Assembly: GCA_016875875.1 (NCBI GenBank)
Contig: VGOP01000001.1
Location: 1-64,000 of the forward strand
DNA from: Chloroflexota bacterium
Lineage (GTDB): Bacteria > Chloroflexota > Dehalococcoidia > GIF9 > UBA5629
Direction: 5' to 3'
Length of the DNA: 64,000 nt
The position numbers and the translations under genes were made by a program. The notes beneath the pieces were generated by a model. That model was not told the origin of the DNA. It did not search any database and worked only from the letters and a program-made list of their open reading frames with translations. Positions 25,482 through 35,045 of the stretch are shown here, one piece after another; within the stretch, counting starts at the first letter, position 1; each line of letters opens with the position of its first letter.

Positions 25482-26468
25482 ATGAAAATTCTGGGAGTTG
25501 AGAGCTCTTGTGATGAGACCGCGGCAGCGGTAGTTGAGGATGGAGTTAGCATTCTATCGGACGTCGTCGCCTCTCAGGTGGATATACACAGTCGCTATGG
25601 CGGCATCGTGCCCGAGGTAGCTTCGAGGCAGCATGTGCTTACAGTCCTGCCGGTGGTGGAAAGCGCTATGGCCGAGGCGAAAGCCACCTGGAAGGATATA
25701 AAGGCCATTGCCGTAACCATGGGCCCTGGTCTGGCAGGCTCGCTTCTGGTCGGGGTGAATGTAGCTAAAGCTATCGCCTTAGCTTACGGCCTGCCCCTCA
25801 TTGGTATAAATCATCTTGAAAGCCATATCTACGCCAACTGGTTGAGTGGGGGTAAGCCTGTTTTCACTTGTCTCTGCCTTATCGTTTCCGGGGGGCATAG
25901 CGATCTGGTGCTGATGAGTGGGCATGGACAGTTTGAGAAGCTGGGACGGACGAGAGATGATGCTGCCGGCGAGGCCTTCGATAAGGCAGCTAGAATTTTG
26001 GACCTGGGTTATCCTGGCGGTCCGGCTATAGAGAAGGCAGCCAGAGACAGGCCGGCATCGTTTCCTTTGCCCCGGGCATGGCTTAAGGGCAGCGATGATT
26101 TCAGCTTCAGCGGATTGAAGACAGCTTTGCTCCATCTGGTCAGAGATAATGATTTTTCGGACTCTTCTCGGGTAGCAGAGGCGGCGGCCAGCTTTCAACA
26201 GGCCGTGGTTGACGTGCTGACCACCAAAACGATACAGGCTGCGGAGAGGCTGGACGTCAAGCAGATACTGTTATCCGGCGGTGTGGCGGCTAATCAAGCT
26301 CTCCGTGACAGTTTTATCTCCAATTCACCTGTGCCGGTGCTTATACCACCTCCGGGCTTGTGTACCGATAATGCGGCGATGGTTGCTGCTTGCGGCTACT
26401 ATCGCTACCAGTCGGGCAAAATCGATGGCTATGATATAGATGTGCTACCCAGCCTCAGCCTCGGTTAA
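25482..26468 (+). CDS. tsaD: tRNA N6-adenosine threonylcarbamoyltransferase TsaD
   Basis: 328 aa. ASKHA fold with N-terminal [17 protein letters not shown] (about 4-20), the metal-binding H-x-x-x-H in NHLESH (about 109-114), [40 protein letters not shown] and a C-terminal [10 protein letters not shown]. It transfers the threonylcarbamoyl group to A37 of ANN-decoding tRNAs with TsaB and TsaE, which are not in this window. The 3' end overlaps the convergent DUF2851 gene by 14 bases. Confidence 0.96.
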   Translation: MKILGVESSCDETAAAVVEDGVSILSDVVASQVDIHSRYGGIVPEVASRQHVLTVLPVVESAMAEAKATWKDIKAIAVTMGPGLAGSLLVGVNVAKAIALAYGLPLIGINHLESHIYANWLSGGKPVFTCLCLIVSGGHSDLVLMSGHGQFEKLGRTRDDAAGEAFDKAARILDLGYPGGPAIEKAARDRPASFPLPRAWLKGSDDFSFSGLKTALLHLVRDNDFSDSSRVAEAAASFQQAVVDVLTTKTIQAAERLDVKQILLSGGVAANQALRDSFISNSPVPVLIPPPGLCTDNAAMVAACGYYRYQSGKIDGYDIDVLPSLSLG

Positions 26469-27777
26469 AAGCTACAGTACACTCAGCGCAATTTCGGAGA
26501 CGGCAATAGGTCTTGAAGATATGAATCAGCCCCTGCTGCTGGCAGGCAGAAAGGCGGGCATCCGGCTTGAGAAGTAACTGCTGTTTCATATGCCGAGTTA
26601 GCTCGTTGTCTGCCGGGCTGGGATAGCGGCGGTAAATTTCAGCAGCTTTTTTCTTCAGCTTCAGTTCAGAATTCAGCTCACCCCAGGCGCAGGCGAAGGG
26701 CAGTATGGTATTTATAACTATTTCTGAAGCTTTCTCTCGGCCGATAATGGCCGAGCTTCTTTTCTGGGCGATGCCGAAATCGAAGTGGTTTCTCCAGTAG
26801 CCCTGGCCGTCAATGACTAAGCCGTTTATCAGCCAGCCATGTTCAGTTCCCTGAGGCGCCTTCTTTGCTAGTTCGAGTATTCCTCGGAGGAGCCCCGTTT
26901 GGTGATAACGGGCCAGGAGGTAGCTCAGGGCAACAAGGCGACGAGTGGGGAAGTTGTCCGGTCTCACTCTGAAGAAGCACCAGTCATCTTTCTTCATGGT
27001 TTGGGTGATGACGAGGGAGCGCCATATCCTTTCCAGTTTATCTGTCTCCATGTCTTCAATTGACCTTTTCCGCTGAGAAGGCAGTAGTCCGGCGGTCCCC
27101 AGAATCAAAGCTTGCCTGCTGGTATCGCTCTCCGGTTCGGCTCTCTCCAAAAAACTTAGAGATAACCTGTTGGCCAGTTCCTCGCAGGGCTCAGCATTCT
27201 GGGCATAGCCCAGAGCTCTGGCTATGCCGCGAAATAGCACCTGCCCCGCCTTCTCTTTATTCAGAGCTTTGCAGGACAGACTTACTTTGGCGGCGAACCT
27301 TTCCTCGCCGGCGATAGTAAGCAGTTTATTTAAGCGCTCTGTATTTGAGTGCTGGCTGACTTTGGGGCAAGAGGTTAGATAATAACCAGACAGGTTGGCT
27401 AGATTGTCTAACTCGTCTAACGGACTGCTGAAGAAAGAATTCAGGCTGATTGTAGGAATGGCTTTGCCATTTTGCATTAAGGTGTGAGATTGGCTATCGT
27501 GCCACCATACGATATGCAAGGCTATATTATTATATTTAGGGTCTTGGTGATGACCGTGGCTATACCACTGGCTGGACTTAACATGAATCTCGATGTCCCC
27601 GTTCATTATGTGGCCGTTGAGGGCGAAAACGGCATCTTTGAAATCACAGCCACTGGTGTTACTGACTCTGCCGGGATATATTGCCTGAAATGGCTCACCA
27701 TCATCGGTAACCAGGCTTTTTACTAGATGGCACTGCCAGAGGCGGGCAATGAGCTTTTCTGAAACCTGTGTTTTCAT
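26455..27777 (-). CDS. DUF2851 family protein
   Basis: 440 aa. The N-terminal third has the family block [18 protein letters not shown] followed by DPKYNN and LHIVWWHD (about 60-95), which resembles a nuclease-like beta-sheet core. The C-terminus ends in a Cys cluster (C-R-L-R-N-C-A-E-C, with an earlier Cys at 'SACQQ'), perhaps a metal or Fe-S site. Function is not established. It converges with tsaD. Confidence 0.8.
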   Translation of the reverse strand: MKTQVSEKLIARLWQCHLVKSLVTDDGEPFQAIYPGRVSNTSGCDFKDAVFALNGHIMNGDIEIHVKSSQWYSHGHHQDPKYNNIALHIVWWHDSQSHTLMQNGKAIPTISLNSFFSSPLDELDNLANLSGYYLTSCPKVSQHSNTERLNKLLTIAGEERFAAKVSLSCKALNKEKAGQVLFRGIARALGYAQNAEPCEELANRLSLSFLERAEPESDTSRQALILGTAGLLPSQRKRSIEDMETDKLERIWRSLVITQTMKKDDWCFFRVRPDNFPTRRLVALSYLLARYHQTGLLRGILELAKKAPQGTEHGWLINGLVIDGQGYWRNHFDFGIAQKRSSAIIGREKASEIVINTILPFACAWGELNSELKLKKKAAEIYRRYPSPADNELTRHMKQQLLLKPDARLSACQQQGLIHIFKTYCRLRNCAECTVAFNRG

Positions 27778-27862
27778 CTTGTTGCACGTTTACGTGTAGT
27801 TATAAGCAAAAAATTAAGGCAACTATCCCCCCTAGCAGGTAGTAGTGTCTATCTGTTTACAT

Positions 27863-28102
27863 TTAATCATGTGCCTCTTTTTTGGCGTTTGGCTTATATT
27901 TGAAGCCAGAACGCTCGGCGATCAGGGTAAGCAAAGTGGCCGAGGTTCCTCGCGGTTTATACATTCCGGTTTCCCACTCGCTGATCGTCTGCTGGCGGGT
28001 GCCCAGCTCATCGGCTAGTTTGGCTTGGGTTAGCCTCAAGTGTTGCCGCAACGCCAGAATGCGTTGCCTATTCCAATCAACCTTTTTTCGTTTCTGAGCC
28101 AT
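27863..28102 (-). CDS. XRE-family helix-turn-helix regulator
   Basis: 79 aa. A single Cro/CI-type HTH covers residues about 14-68: 'RILALRQHLRLTQAKLADEL', 'RQQTISEWETGMYKPRGTS'. The basic C-terminus (KYKPNAKKEAHD) and N-terminus (MAQKRKKVDWNRQR) flank it. It stands alone, divergent from groES, with a small palindrome just upstream of its start. It resembles stand-alone regulators rather than an antitoxin; no partner toxin gene is adjacent. Confidence 0.8.
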   Translation of the reverse strand: MAQKRKKVDWNRQRILALRQHLRLTQAKLADELGTRQQTISEWETGMYKPRGTSATLLTLIAERSGFKYKPNAKKEAHD

Positions 28103-28109
28103 GTTTTTA

Positions 28110-28132
28110 TTTTACACGTTATAGTGTGAAAA
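28110..28132 (-). promoter_or_regulatory. candidate operator of the XRE regulator
   Basis: TTTTACAC (28110-28117) and GTGTGAAAA (28124-28132) face each other around GTTATA, with a perfect ACAC/GTGT core. It lies eight bases before the start codon of the regulator, where binding would block initiation. Confidence 0.4.
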
Positions 28133-28201
28133 ATCAAGGAGTCTAAAGCTCATTTGTCGATGACCGGGGGCAAGAATTATAATCCTGCCAGCCTAAACCA
28201 C

Positions 28202-28259
28202 TTTACAAATGGATTTTTTTATGCTAATATAATTAGCACTCTAAGCCTAAGAGTGCTAA
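28202..28259 (+). promoter_or_regulatory. groESL promoter with CIRCE element
   Basis: A perfect CIRCE inverted repeat TTAGCACTC (28233-28241), nine bases, GAGTGCTAA (28251-28259) follows TATAAT (28228-28233). A loose -35 (TTTACA, 28202-28207) sits 20 bases upstream. This predicts HrcA repression of groESL. Confidence 0.93.
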
Positions 28260-28279
28260 AATCTAAAAAGGAGGTAAAG

Positions 28280-28579
28280 ATGGCGGTTAAACTTGAACCA
28301 TTAGGAGACAGAGTTGTGGTAAAGCCGAGTCCGAAGGAGGAGGTTACCAAAGGTGGTATTGTTCTTCCAGACACTGTTAAGGAGAAGCCACAGGAAGGCA
28401 AGGTCATCGCTGTCGGTCCGGGCAGGATGACTGAAGATGGCAAACGCATAGCCATGGATGTGAAGGTCGGTGATATAGTGATTTATGCCAAATACGGCGG
28501 CACCGAAATTAAGGAAGATGATGAGGAACTTATTATCCTCAGGGAAAGCGATATTTTAGCCAAGAAAAGTTCTAAATAG
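28280..28579 (+). CDS. groES: co-chaperonin GroES
   Basis: 99 aa from ATG 28280, which follows AAAGGAGGT; the upstream in-frame start at 28154 would put the CIRCE element inside the gene. Typical motifs: [12 protein letters not shown] at the start, [16 protein letters not shown] for the mobile loop (about 24-39) and [24 protein letters not shown] at the end. It caps the GroEL ring during protein folding. First gene of the heat-shock operon; groEL follows after 35 bases. Confidence 0.98.
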   Translation: MAVKLEPLGDRVVVKPSPKEEVTKGGIVLPDTVKEKPQEGKVIAVGPGRMTEDGKRIAMDVKVGDIVIYAKYGGTEIKEDDEELIILRESDILAKKSSK

Positions 28580-28614
28580 AAAAGTTTATAAAGATAAACA
28601 GGAGGTTTTAACAG

Positions 28615-30225
28615 ATGGCAAAACAAATTCTTTATGGTGAAGAGGCAAGGCGAGCCTTAAAAGCTGGCATTGATGCCCTGGCCAATGCGGTTAAGGTCAC
28701 TCTGGGGCCTCGGGGGCGCCCTGTAGCCTTGGACAGGAAGTTCGGCGCACCTAATGTTATTAACGACGGCGTTTCTATTGCCAAGGATATCGAGCTTCCC
28801 GACCCATTCGAGAATATGGGAGCGCAACTGGTTAAGGAAGCAGCAATTAAGACAAATGATAAGTGCGGCGATGGCACCACTACGGCCACTGTGCTAGCTC
28901 AGGCAATTGTAACCGGTGGTTTCAAGAATATAGCTGCCGGGTCTGATGCTATGGCTCTCAAGCGCGGAGTCGAGAAAGGCGTGGAGGCTGTTGTTGAGGA
29001 GCTGAAGAAGATGTCGACCCCGGTGACCACAAAGGAGCAGGTGGCGCAGGTGGCGACGATATCAGCTGCCGATTCTGAGGTAGGCAACCTCATCGCTGAG
29101 GTGATGGAGAAGGTAGGCAAGGACGGAGTAATTACTGTTGAGGAATCAAAGGGTTTGCTTTTTGAGACAGAGTATGTCGAGGGTATGGAATTCGACCGCG
29201 GCTACATAAGTCCTTACTTCATCACCAATGCTGAGCTGATGAAAACAGAGCTTGAAGACCCCTATATACTGATTACCGACAAGAAGATCTCAGCTATAGC
29301 TGAACTTCTGCCGGTTCTGGAGAAGATACTTCAGGTTTCCAAGAACTTTGTAATTATCGCTGAGGATGTAGAGGGTGAAGCACTGGCTACTTTGGTGGTC
29401 AACAAGTTGAGGGGCACTCTCAACTGTCTGGCGGTCAAAGCGCCGGGCTTTGGAGACAGGCGCAAGGCGATGCTTGAGGATATAGCCATTCTAACCGGGG
29501 GCAAGGTTATCTCCGAGGAGATAGGGCGGAAGCTGGATTCAACGACGGTGGCTGACCTTGGCCGAGCTCGTAAAATGGTCGCAGACAAGGACAATACCAC
29601 CATAGTCGAAGGCAAGGGTTCTGAAGAGGCTATTCAGGCTCGTATCAAGCAGATAAAGGCACAGGTAGATGAGACAACCTCAGACTATGACAAAGAGAAG
29701 CTTCAGGAAAGATTAGCCAAGTTAGCCGGTGGCGTAGCAGTAATTAAAGTGGGAGCTGCCACTGAGGTTGAACTTAAGGAGAAGAAGCACAGGGTTGAGG
29801 ATGCCCTTTCGGCAACCAGAGCTGCAGTCGAGGAAGGCATTCTGCCTGGTGGTGGCGTTGCCTTGATCAATGCCAGTCCGGTTCTGGATAAGGTCAAGGC
29901 TGAGGGCGATGAGGCCATCGGTATTGCCATTCTCAAGCGAGCCTTTGAGGAGCCGCTCCGCTGGATTGCCGAAAATGCCGGACAGGAAGGCTCGGTGGTA
30001 GTGGATAAGGTCAAACGCAGCAAGAAGGGCGTTGGCTATGATGCCTTAAAAGATGAGTTCGGCGATATGGTAGCCAAAGGTATAATCGACCCGCTTAAGG
30101 TCACCAGAACCGGTCTGGAGAATGCTTCCAGTATTGCCAATATGATACTGACCACTGAATCTCTGGTAACCGATATCCCCGAAAAAGAAAAGACCCCACC
30201 GATGCCGCCCATGCCTGAGTACTAG
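28615..30225 (+). CDS. groEL: chaperonin GroEL
   Basis: 536 aa. ATP-binding G-D-G-T-T-T-A-T at about 85-92, catalytic Asp near 396, and the signature [15 protein letters not shown] (about 403-417) are all present. The C-terminus ends P-P-M-P-P-M-P-E-Y in place of the GGM tail, as in several Chloroflexota. It forms the folding chamber in the cytoplasm. A CAGGAGG ribosome site lies upstream, and a clear hairpin terminator follows. Confidence 0.98.
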   Translation: MAKQILYGEEARRALKAGIDALANAVKVTLGPRGRPVALDRKFGAPNVINDGVSIAKDIELPDPFENMGAQLVKEAAIKTNDKCGDGTTTATVLAQAIVTGGFKNIAAGSDAMALKRGVEKGVEAVVEELKKMSTPVTTKEQVAQVATISAADSEVGNLIAEVMEKVGKDGVITVEESKGLLFETEYVEGMEFDRGYISPYFITNAELMKTELEDPYILITDKKISAIAELLPVLEKILQVSKNFVIIAEDVEGEALATLVVNKLRGTLNCLAVKAPGFGDRRKAMLEDIAILTGGKVISEEIGRKLDSTTVADLGRARKMVADKDNTTIVEGKGSEEAIQARIKQIKAQVDETTSDYDKEKLQERLAKLAGGVAVIKVGAATEVELKEKKHRVEDALSATRAAVEEGILPGGGVALINASPVLDKVKAEGDEAIGIAILKRAFEEPLRWIAENAGQEGSVVVDKVKRSKKGVGYDALKDEFGDMVAKGIIDPLKVTRTGLENASSIANMILTTESLVTDIPEKEKTPPMPPMPEY

Positions 30226-30245
30226 AAGGGGATAGAAAGCTGTAA

Positions 30246-30275
30246 AAAGAGCCGCCTCAACAGGGGCGGCTCTTT
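30246..30275. terminator. bidirectional intrinsic terminator between groEL and the M16 protease gene
   Basis: AAAGAGCCGCC (30246-30256) pairs with GGCGGCTCTTT (30265-30275) around an eight-base loop. Runs of A before and T after make it work on both strands. Confidence 0.9.
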
Positions 30276-30291
30276 ATTTGAAGCAAAGTCG

Positions 30292-31554
30292 TTAAAGCTT
30301 GAGCAGCTTGGCTAAGGGTTTTTCTTCTTTGACTGGCCCTACGATAGCCAAATTCAGCTTTTCGCTGGTCAGGAGTTGCTGTGCCACTCGCTTAAGGTCT
30401 TCGATAGTAACAGCTTCGACCAGTGATATCACCTCATCTGCGGTAAGGATGCGGTTGGTGAGTAGCTCTTGAGCTCCCAGCCAGGCAGCGACATTCCGAC
30501 TGTTCTCCAGGCCCAGCAATAATCTTCCTTTAGCTATCTCCTTAGCCTTATTGATTTCGGACTCAGAGATTTGCTCCTTGAGCTTGGCAACCTGGTCGAT
30601 AATCGCCTTTAATGCATCTTCCGTTCGGCTGGGGTCGACCCCTGCGTGGATGACGACAGCGCCTGAATCGGCAAAGTGGTCGGTATAGCTGTGAATGTCA
30701 TAGGCAAGCCCTTGTTGCTCTCTGATCTCGTTGAAGAGGCGGCTGCTCATACCTTCACCGAGTATTGTGCTAAGCAGGTCAACGGCATAGCGGTCGGCGT
30801 GGAAGAAAGATAGCCCAGGAACGCCTAAGCAAAGATGAGCCTGTTCAATTTCTCGAAACTCAATCTGTAATCTGGGCATCTCTTGATTGCCCTTATAGGG
30901 AAAGCCTGTCAGTACCTTGTTAGGTTTCCACTCGCCTAGAGTCTGGCTGACTGCGTCATGCACTTGCTTCTGTTCGATATCGCCAGCTACAGCGACCACT
31001 GTGGTATTTGGCAGATAATGTGCGGAGAAAAAGTCAAGCATCTGTTGGCGGGTTAGAGATGCGACTGTTTCCTTACTTCCAGCGATGTCACGTCCTAGTG
31101 GTTCACCGGGCCACAGTAGCTCATCTATCAGCATAGCCACCCGCTGTCTCGGTGAGTCAAGGCTCATGTTTATTTCCTCGATGATTATCTGGCGCTCTCG
31201 GTCAATGTCTGTGGCGTCAAAGCGGGAGTGTCGCAGCAGGTCGATGAGGATATCCAGAGCCAAGAGAAAATGCTCGCTGGTTACCCGACACCAGAAGGTG
31301 GTCAGTTCTTTATCGGTGCCACCATTGATCATGCCACCAACGCTTTCGATAGCTTCGCTGATTTCCTTGGAGCTATGGCGCTTTTCGGTACCTTTAAAGC
31401 AGATGTGCTCGATGAAGTGAGAGATGCCGGCTTCGGTATCAGTCTCATAGCAAGAGCCGGCGCCTATAAAAAAGACCACGGAGACGGAACGAGTATGAGG
31501 CATTTCGCTGGTGAGAAGGCGTAAACCATTATCCAGGGTAACTTTTTCGTGCAT
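30292..31554 (-). CDS. M16 family zinc metallopeptidase
   Basis: 420 aa. The inverted zinc motif H-F-I-E-H (46-50, HxxEH) is followed by the distal Glu in the 'TDKELTTFWCRV' to 'IIEEINMSLDSPRQR' region. A second M16 (inactive) domain follows with 'RLFNEIREQQGLAYDI' (about 275-290). The length matches the YmxG/PqqL-type mitochondrial-processing-peptidase-like bacterial enzymes. No signal peptide is present. It converges on groEL. Confidence 0.92.
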   Translation of the reverse strand: MHEKVTLDNGLRLLTSEMPHTRSVSVVFFIGAGSCYETDTEAGISHFIEHICFKGTEKRHSSKEISEAIESVGGMINGGTDKELTTFWCRVTSEHFLLALDILIDLLRHSRFDATDIDRERQIIIEEINMSLDSPRQRVAMLIDELLWPGEPLGRDIAGSKETVASLTRQQMLDFFSAHYLPNTTVVAVAGDIEQKQVHDAVSQTLGEWKPNKVLTGFPYKGNQEMPRLQIEFREIEQAHLCLGVPGLSFFHADRYAVDLLSTILGEGMSSRLFNEIREQQGLAYDIHSYTDHFADSGAVVIHAGVDPSRTEDALKAIIDQVAKLKEQISESEINKAKEIAKGRLLLGLENSRNVAAWLGAQELLTNRILTADEVISLVEAVTIEDLKRVAQQLLTSEKLNLAIVGPVKEEKPLAKLLKL

Positions 31555-31622
31555 GATGTCAGAATTTTACCCGCTACCAACGCCTGGCGTCAATGCAGTC
31601 GCTGGGATACACTTGGTAGCTG

Positions 31623-31651
31623 TTGACCTTCCTCTGATTCATTGCTATACT
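31623..31651 (+). promoter_or_regulatory. bioY promoter
   Basis: TTGACC (31623-31628), 17-base spacer, TATACT (31646-31651), with TAAGGAGG before the ATG at 31681. I saw no biotin-linked riboswitch here. Confidence 0.6.
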
Positions 31652-31680
31652 TTAACTTTGGTCAATGATAGTAAGGAGGC

Positions 31681-32274
31681 ATGAATAGGATGAAAACGTC
31701 AACCGCTCGGCTCACCTTTATGGATGTTGCTTTACCTAGAACTGGTTTTCTTTGGGATGTGGTCTTGGTGGTTGGTTTTGCTTGCTTAACTGCTGCCTTT
31801 GCCCAGATAAGTTTCTGGATCGGTCCGGTGCCTATTACGGGACAGACCCTTGCTGTTCTTTTAGCCGGTGCTCTTCTGGGAAGCCGGCGGGGAGCATTGA
31901 GCCAGCTCAGCTATCTGGCTGTGGGGGCTACAGGGATTCCATATTGGTTCGCCTTAGGTGGACCTCTGGGCATCGCTCGTTTGATTGGCCCTACTGGCGG
32001 TTATCTGATGGGCTTTGTGGCAGCCGCTTTTCTTGTCGGCTGGCTGGCTGAAAGAGGCTGGGACCGACGTGTATGGACGGCAATTCCAGCTATGCTTGGC
32101 GGTAGTGTTGTTATCTATATCTTCGGACTGTCCTGGCTAGCCCATTTCGTTTCTGAAGGCACTTTGCTCCAGACTGGGCTTTATCCCTTCATAGTCGGCG
32201 ATTTGATAAAGGTGGCTGTGGCCGCTTTATTTTTACCTTCAGGGTGGTTACTTCTGAGACGATTTATGACTTGA
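31681..32274 (+). CDS. bioY: biotin transporter BioY (S component)
   Basis: 197 aa with six predicted helices. The BioY family core is readable: P-I-T-G-Q-T-L-A-V-L-L-A-G-A-L-L-G near 55-71, SRRGALSQLSYLAVGATGIP (about 71-90) and GPTGGYLMGFVAAAFLVGWLA (about 103-123). It imports biotin, alone or with the ECF energising module, which is not encoded nearby. Biotin ligase BirA is encoded 12 kb away at 44569. Confidence 0.92.
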   Translation: MNRMKTSTARLTFMDVALPRTGFLWDVVLVVGFACLTAAFAQISFWIGPVPITGQTLAVLLAGALLGSRRGALSQLSYLAVGATGIPYWFALGGPLGIARLIGPTGGYLMGFVAAAFLVGWLAERGWDRRVWTAIPAMLGGSVVIYIFGLSWLAHFVSEGTLLQTGLYPFIVGDLIKVAVAALFLPSGWLLLRRFMT

Positions 32275-32318
32275 AGGCTTTACCTCTTTTTTGACTAATT
32301 CTCATTGAGGTCGTTGCT

Positions 32319-32957
32319 TTGGACATCACTTGGTTAGGTCATTCTTGTTTTCGCATCAAGGGTAAGGAAGCTACAGTTATTACTGACCCGTACCATCCGA
32401 GCTTGGGTTATTCCTTAAGTAAACTCCAGGCTAACATAGTGACCTTGAGCCACTTCCATCCCGGCCATTGCTACACTGAAGCTATCACCAGCGATTTCAA
32501 AGAGATTAAAGGGCCCGGTGAATATGAGCTGGGAGGCACGTTTATTACCGGTCTCGCTACCTGGCACGATGCTGTCCAGGGTCAGAAGCTGGGCAAGAAC
32601 ACTGTCTATCTCTTGGAAATGGATGGGATGGCGTTATGTCATTTAGGCGACCTTGGCCATTTGCTGGCATCTGAATTTATAGAAGACATGGATGATATCG
32701 ATGTGTTGTTTTTGCCTGTGGGTGGTGTGTCTACCATAGGTGGCTCGACGGGTGCTGAGATAGTAAGGCGTTTGACGCCCAAGGTTGTTATTCCTATGCA
32801 CTACAAGACGGTGGCATTGGCCAAAGAGCTTGAGCCGGTGGATAAGTTCCTGAAAGAAGTGGGAATAAAGGAATCAGTCTCTCAAGCTAAGCTCTCGGTC
32901 ACCCGGTCAACCCTGCCGACGAGCACTCAGGTGATAATCCTCGATTATCCTCATTAG
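32319..32957 (+). CDS. MBL-fold protein with altered metal motif
   Basis: 212 aa from a TTG start at 32319 (GAGG at 32307). It resembles the UPF0173 / PF13483-like MBL proteins: ITWLGHSCFRIKG at the start and HYKTVALA near 167. The usual H-x-H-x-D-H is H45-F-H47-P-G49-H50, so the metal-binding aspartate is glycine. The later G-D-L aspartate (HLGDLGHL) and the C-terminal His (MHYKT) are kept. It may bind one metal ion only. Position between bioY and a zinc-ribbon protein gives no clue to substrate. Confidence 0.8.
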   Translation: MDITWLGHSCFRIKGKEATVITDPYHPSLGYSLSKLQANIVTLSHFHPGHCYTEAITSDFKEIKGPGEYELGGTFITGLATWHDAVQGQKLGKNTVYLLEMDGMALCHLGDLGHLLASEFIEDMDDIDVLFLPVGGVSTIGGSTGAEIVRRLTPKVVIPMHYKTVALAKELEPVDKFLKEVGIKESVSQAKLSVTRSTLPTSTQVIILDYPH

Positions 32958-33011
32958 CCAGCCTCTCCTCTTTGACAGGCTTTATACTTCTCCCGTAGAA
33001 TTAGCCTGGTT

Positions 33012-33707
33012 ATGAAGTTAGCCAAGCGACTCTATGATTTACAGCAAATCGACCTGGACATTCAGGGGGAACAAGAGGTTTTAGATGACATCAATCGCCA
33101 GCTAGGTGAGAGCGAAGTTTTGCTTAAGGCTAAGGCTGAGCTTATAGCTGAACAGAAGCATCTGGCTGAGATGGAAAAGCAGCAGCGTGATATGGAGTGG
33201 GAGGTTGAAAATCTGAGAGGAAGCATCGCGCAGGTGAATGATAAGCTTTACGGCGGTGCAACCAAGAACCCAAAAGAGCTGGTCAGCCTTGAGAAAGAGG
33301 TGGAGATTTTCAAGGCTAAATTGAGGCAGAAGGAAGATAACCTGCTGGATTTAATGGCTGAGATAGAGACGTTACAGGGCAAGATAAAGTCAGGTAACGA
33401 ACGACTTAAGAAGTTAGAGGCAGAATGGCAGCAGGAACAAGCTGCCTTGACTCAAAAACAGGCTAAGGTGAGAAAGCGGCTCTCCGACCTCAGTCAGAAA
33501 CGGCAGGTGCTAGGCTCGGAAATTGCTCAGCAAACGCTTGAGCTTTATGAGGGAATAAGGCTGAGGAAGGGGCAAGCGGTGGCTAAGGTAGAGCAGGGGA
33601 GATGCCATGGATGCCACCTTAACTTGTCAATGAACGAATTGCAGCGAGCCAGAGCCGGGACTTTAGCTCAGTGCAGTAGCTGTGGCAGGATACTCTATTT
33701 GGGCTAG
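33012..33707 (+). CDS. coiled-coil protein with C-terminal zinc ribbon (C4-type)
   Basis: 231 aa. Residues about 10-195 are a long heptad-rich coiled coil. The C-terminus has two Cys pairs: C-H-G-C-H (about 198-202) and C-S-S-C-G (about 221-225), the C4 zinc ribbon of the DUF164/CdsZ-like family. These proteins bind nucleic acids or proteins; role is unsettled. The next gene, an RNase HI-like protein, follows in the same direction and this neighbour pair is common. Confidence 0.85.
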   Translation: MKLAKRLYDLQQIDLDIQGEQEVLDDINRQLGESEVLLKAKAELIAEQKHLAEMEKQQRDMEWEVENLRGSIAQVNDKLYGGATKNPKELVSLEKEVEIFKAKLRQKEDNLLDLMAEIETLQGKIKSGNERLKKLEAEWQQEQAALTQKQAKVRKRLSDLSQKRQVLGSEIAQQTLELYEGIRLRKGQAVAKVEQGRCHGCHLNLSMNELQRARAGTLAQCSSCGRILYLG

Positions 33708-33720
33708 TGTTTCGCCACCC

Positions 33721-33738
33721 GTGACCCTAAAGGGTCGC
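33721..33738. other. short intergenic palindrome
   Basis: GTGACCCT-AA-AGGGTCGC: an eight-base stem with one mismatch. It resembles the GACCCT...AGGGTC hairpin at 42274-42293 and may belong to the same family of small genomic palindromes. Confidence 0.4.
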
Positions 33739-33773
33739 AGCTATTTAGGCTAGAAACCTTGTAAAGAAAGAGG

Positions 33774-34178
33774 ATGCATCTTAATATCTATGCTGACGGA
33801 GCTTCTTGGGGCAATCCTGGCCCGGCAGCCGTAGGGGCTGTTATCAAGGATGAGAAGCAAAAAGAATTGGCTAAGATCTCTCAATACATTGGAGAGGCTA
33901 CTAATAATCAAGCGGAGTATCAAGCGGTCATCATCGCTTTAAAGGCGGCCGCCAGGTTTAAAGCAACTGATGTCACGCTTTATCTGGATTCAGAATTAGT
34001 AGCTAGACAATTAGCCGGCAGTTACAAGGTGAGAAACCTTTTTCTCTTTCCTCTCTACAAAGAGGCTGTCGAGCTGTGCAAGAAGTTTGCCAATATATCT
34101 ATTATCCACGTTGGGCACGATGGGAATGCTGAAGCCCATGCCTTGGCTAAAGCAGAATTAAAGAAATTTGTGAAATAG
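33774..34178 (+). CDS. RNase HI-like protein with altered catalytic site
   Basis: 134 aa. The RNase H fold is clear: D8 in YADGASWGNPGPA, E48 in NNQAEYQAVI and D72 in LYLDSELV occupy three catalytic acid positions. The fourth, Asp in the C-terminal N-x-x-A-D-x-L-A motif (D134 in E. coli), is histidine here (H122 in GNAEAHALA). The flanking His loop (HVGHDGN) is kept. Activity may be weakened or metal preference changed. It ends 46 bases before rnpB. Another RNase H (rnhB) is encoded at 18451. Confidence 0.85.
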   Translation: MHLNIYADGASWGNPGPAAVGAVIKDEKQKELAKISQYIGEATNNQAEYQAVIIALKAAARFKATDVTLYLDSELVARQLAGSYKVRNLFLFPLYKEAVELCKKFANISIIHVGHDGNAEAHALAKAELKKFVK

Positions 34179-34188
34179 CATCTTAGAT

Positions 34189-34217
34189 TTGACGGCCACT
34201 TAGCCAGGGTGTAAAGT
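34189..34217 (+). promoter_or_regulatory. rnpB promoter
   Basis: TTGACG (34189-34194), 17-base spacer, TAAAGT (34212-34217). Seven bases later comes the predicted first base of the RNase P RNA, as expected for a transcription start. Confidence 0.65.
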
Positions 34218-34224
34218 GGATATT

Positions 34225-34593
34225 GGGCTAAGTAAACCGGGTGACCGCTCTGATTTGTAAGAATCAGGGAGGAAAGTCCGAGCTCCACCGGGCGGGGTGC
34301 TGGGTAACGCCCAGGAGGGGTGACCCTACGGAAAGTACCACAGAAACATACCGCTCTTTGTATTAAGAGTAAGGGTGAAATGGTGAGGTAAGAGCCCACC
34401 AGCAGCTAGGTGACTAGCTGGCTGGGTAAACCCCACTCGGAGCAAGACCAAATAGGGGGCGAAGGGGATGCCCGGCCCTAACCCCGGGTTGGTCGCTTGA
34501 CCTTGGTGGTAACATCAAGGCTAGATGGATGGTCACCGCTCCGAAGACTGCTTCGGGGTACAGAACTCGGCTTATAGGTTTACTTAGCCCTTT
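34225..34593 (+). ncRNA. rnpB: RNase P RNA (bacterial type A)
   Basis: The conserved core GAGGAAAGTCCGAGCTCC (near 34268) and the 3' conserved block ACAGAACTCGGCTTATAGG are present. The ends pair: GGGCTAAGTAAACC (34225-34238) with GGTTTACTTAGCCC (34577-34590), which is the P1 helix. Length of about 366 bases is normal for type A. The RNA is the catalytic part of the enzyme that trims tRNA 5' ends. The region 34594-34730 downstream shows no further feature. Confidence 0.96.
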
Positions 34594-34730
34594 ATCTTAA
34601 TAAAATATATTGGCCTCTTGATTTCCAGCATTTTATCTCCTGAGCGGTCAAAAATTATAGATTCTTTATCCTTAGTCAACCTTGTATTAATAAACTTTTG
34701 CGGCTCTAGACCGTTTTCTTGTTAGCCACC

Positions 34731-34961
34731 ATGAATTCCCTAGACCCTCAACTGCGCGATTTTATTTTGTTCTGTGTAGACAGGCGCGGTGCTGATTGGC
34801 CATCCCTTTATGATGAGATGGCAGGAGTGGCTGGACAGCACCTATTTAGAGGATTGGGCCGTGCCGAGCTTAAGCAACTGGGACTGTCTTTGGCCTTAGG
34901 CAGTCTGGACAAGACGCTTGAGCTGGTGAAACAAGCCATTGCTCAGGGCCAGCAAGCTTAA
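34731..34961 (+). CDS. small conserved-type hypothetical protein
   Basis: 76 aa from ATG 34731 (a TTG at 34719 would add four residues). Predicted as a compact alpha-helical protein: 'DPQLRDFILFCVDRRGADWP' then 'LYDEMAGVAGQHLFRGL', and an amphipathic end 'LDKTLELVKQAIAQG'. No named domain is recognised. Codon use looks like that of its neighbours. It lies between rnpB and the S41 protease gene. Confidence 0.55.
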   Translation: MNSLDPQLRDFILFCVDRRGADWPSLYDEMAGVAGQHLFRGLGRAELKQLGLSLALGSLDKTLELVKQAIAQGQQA

Positions 34962-35045
34962 CCTTCTTATTTCTTATTTCCCCCGTAAACTGCTACAATA
35001 TCTGCCGTATTTCTGTATTATTTTCTGGATAAACGGAGGTAAATT

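Noticed and set aside
31555-31680. Possible biotin riboswitch before bioY
   Set aside because: The leader is short, with a normal promoter and ribosome site, and no conserved structured element is visible.
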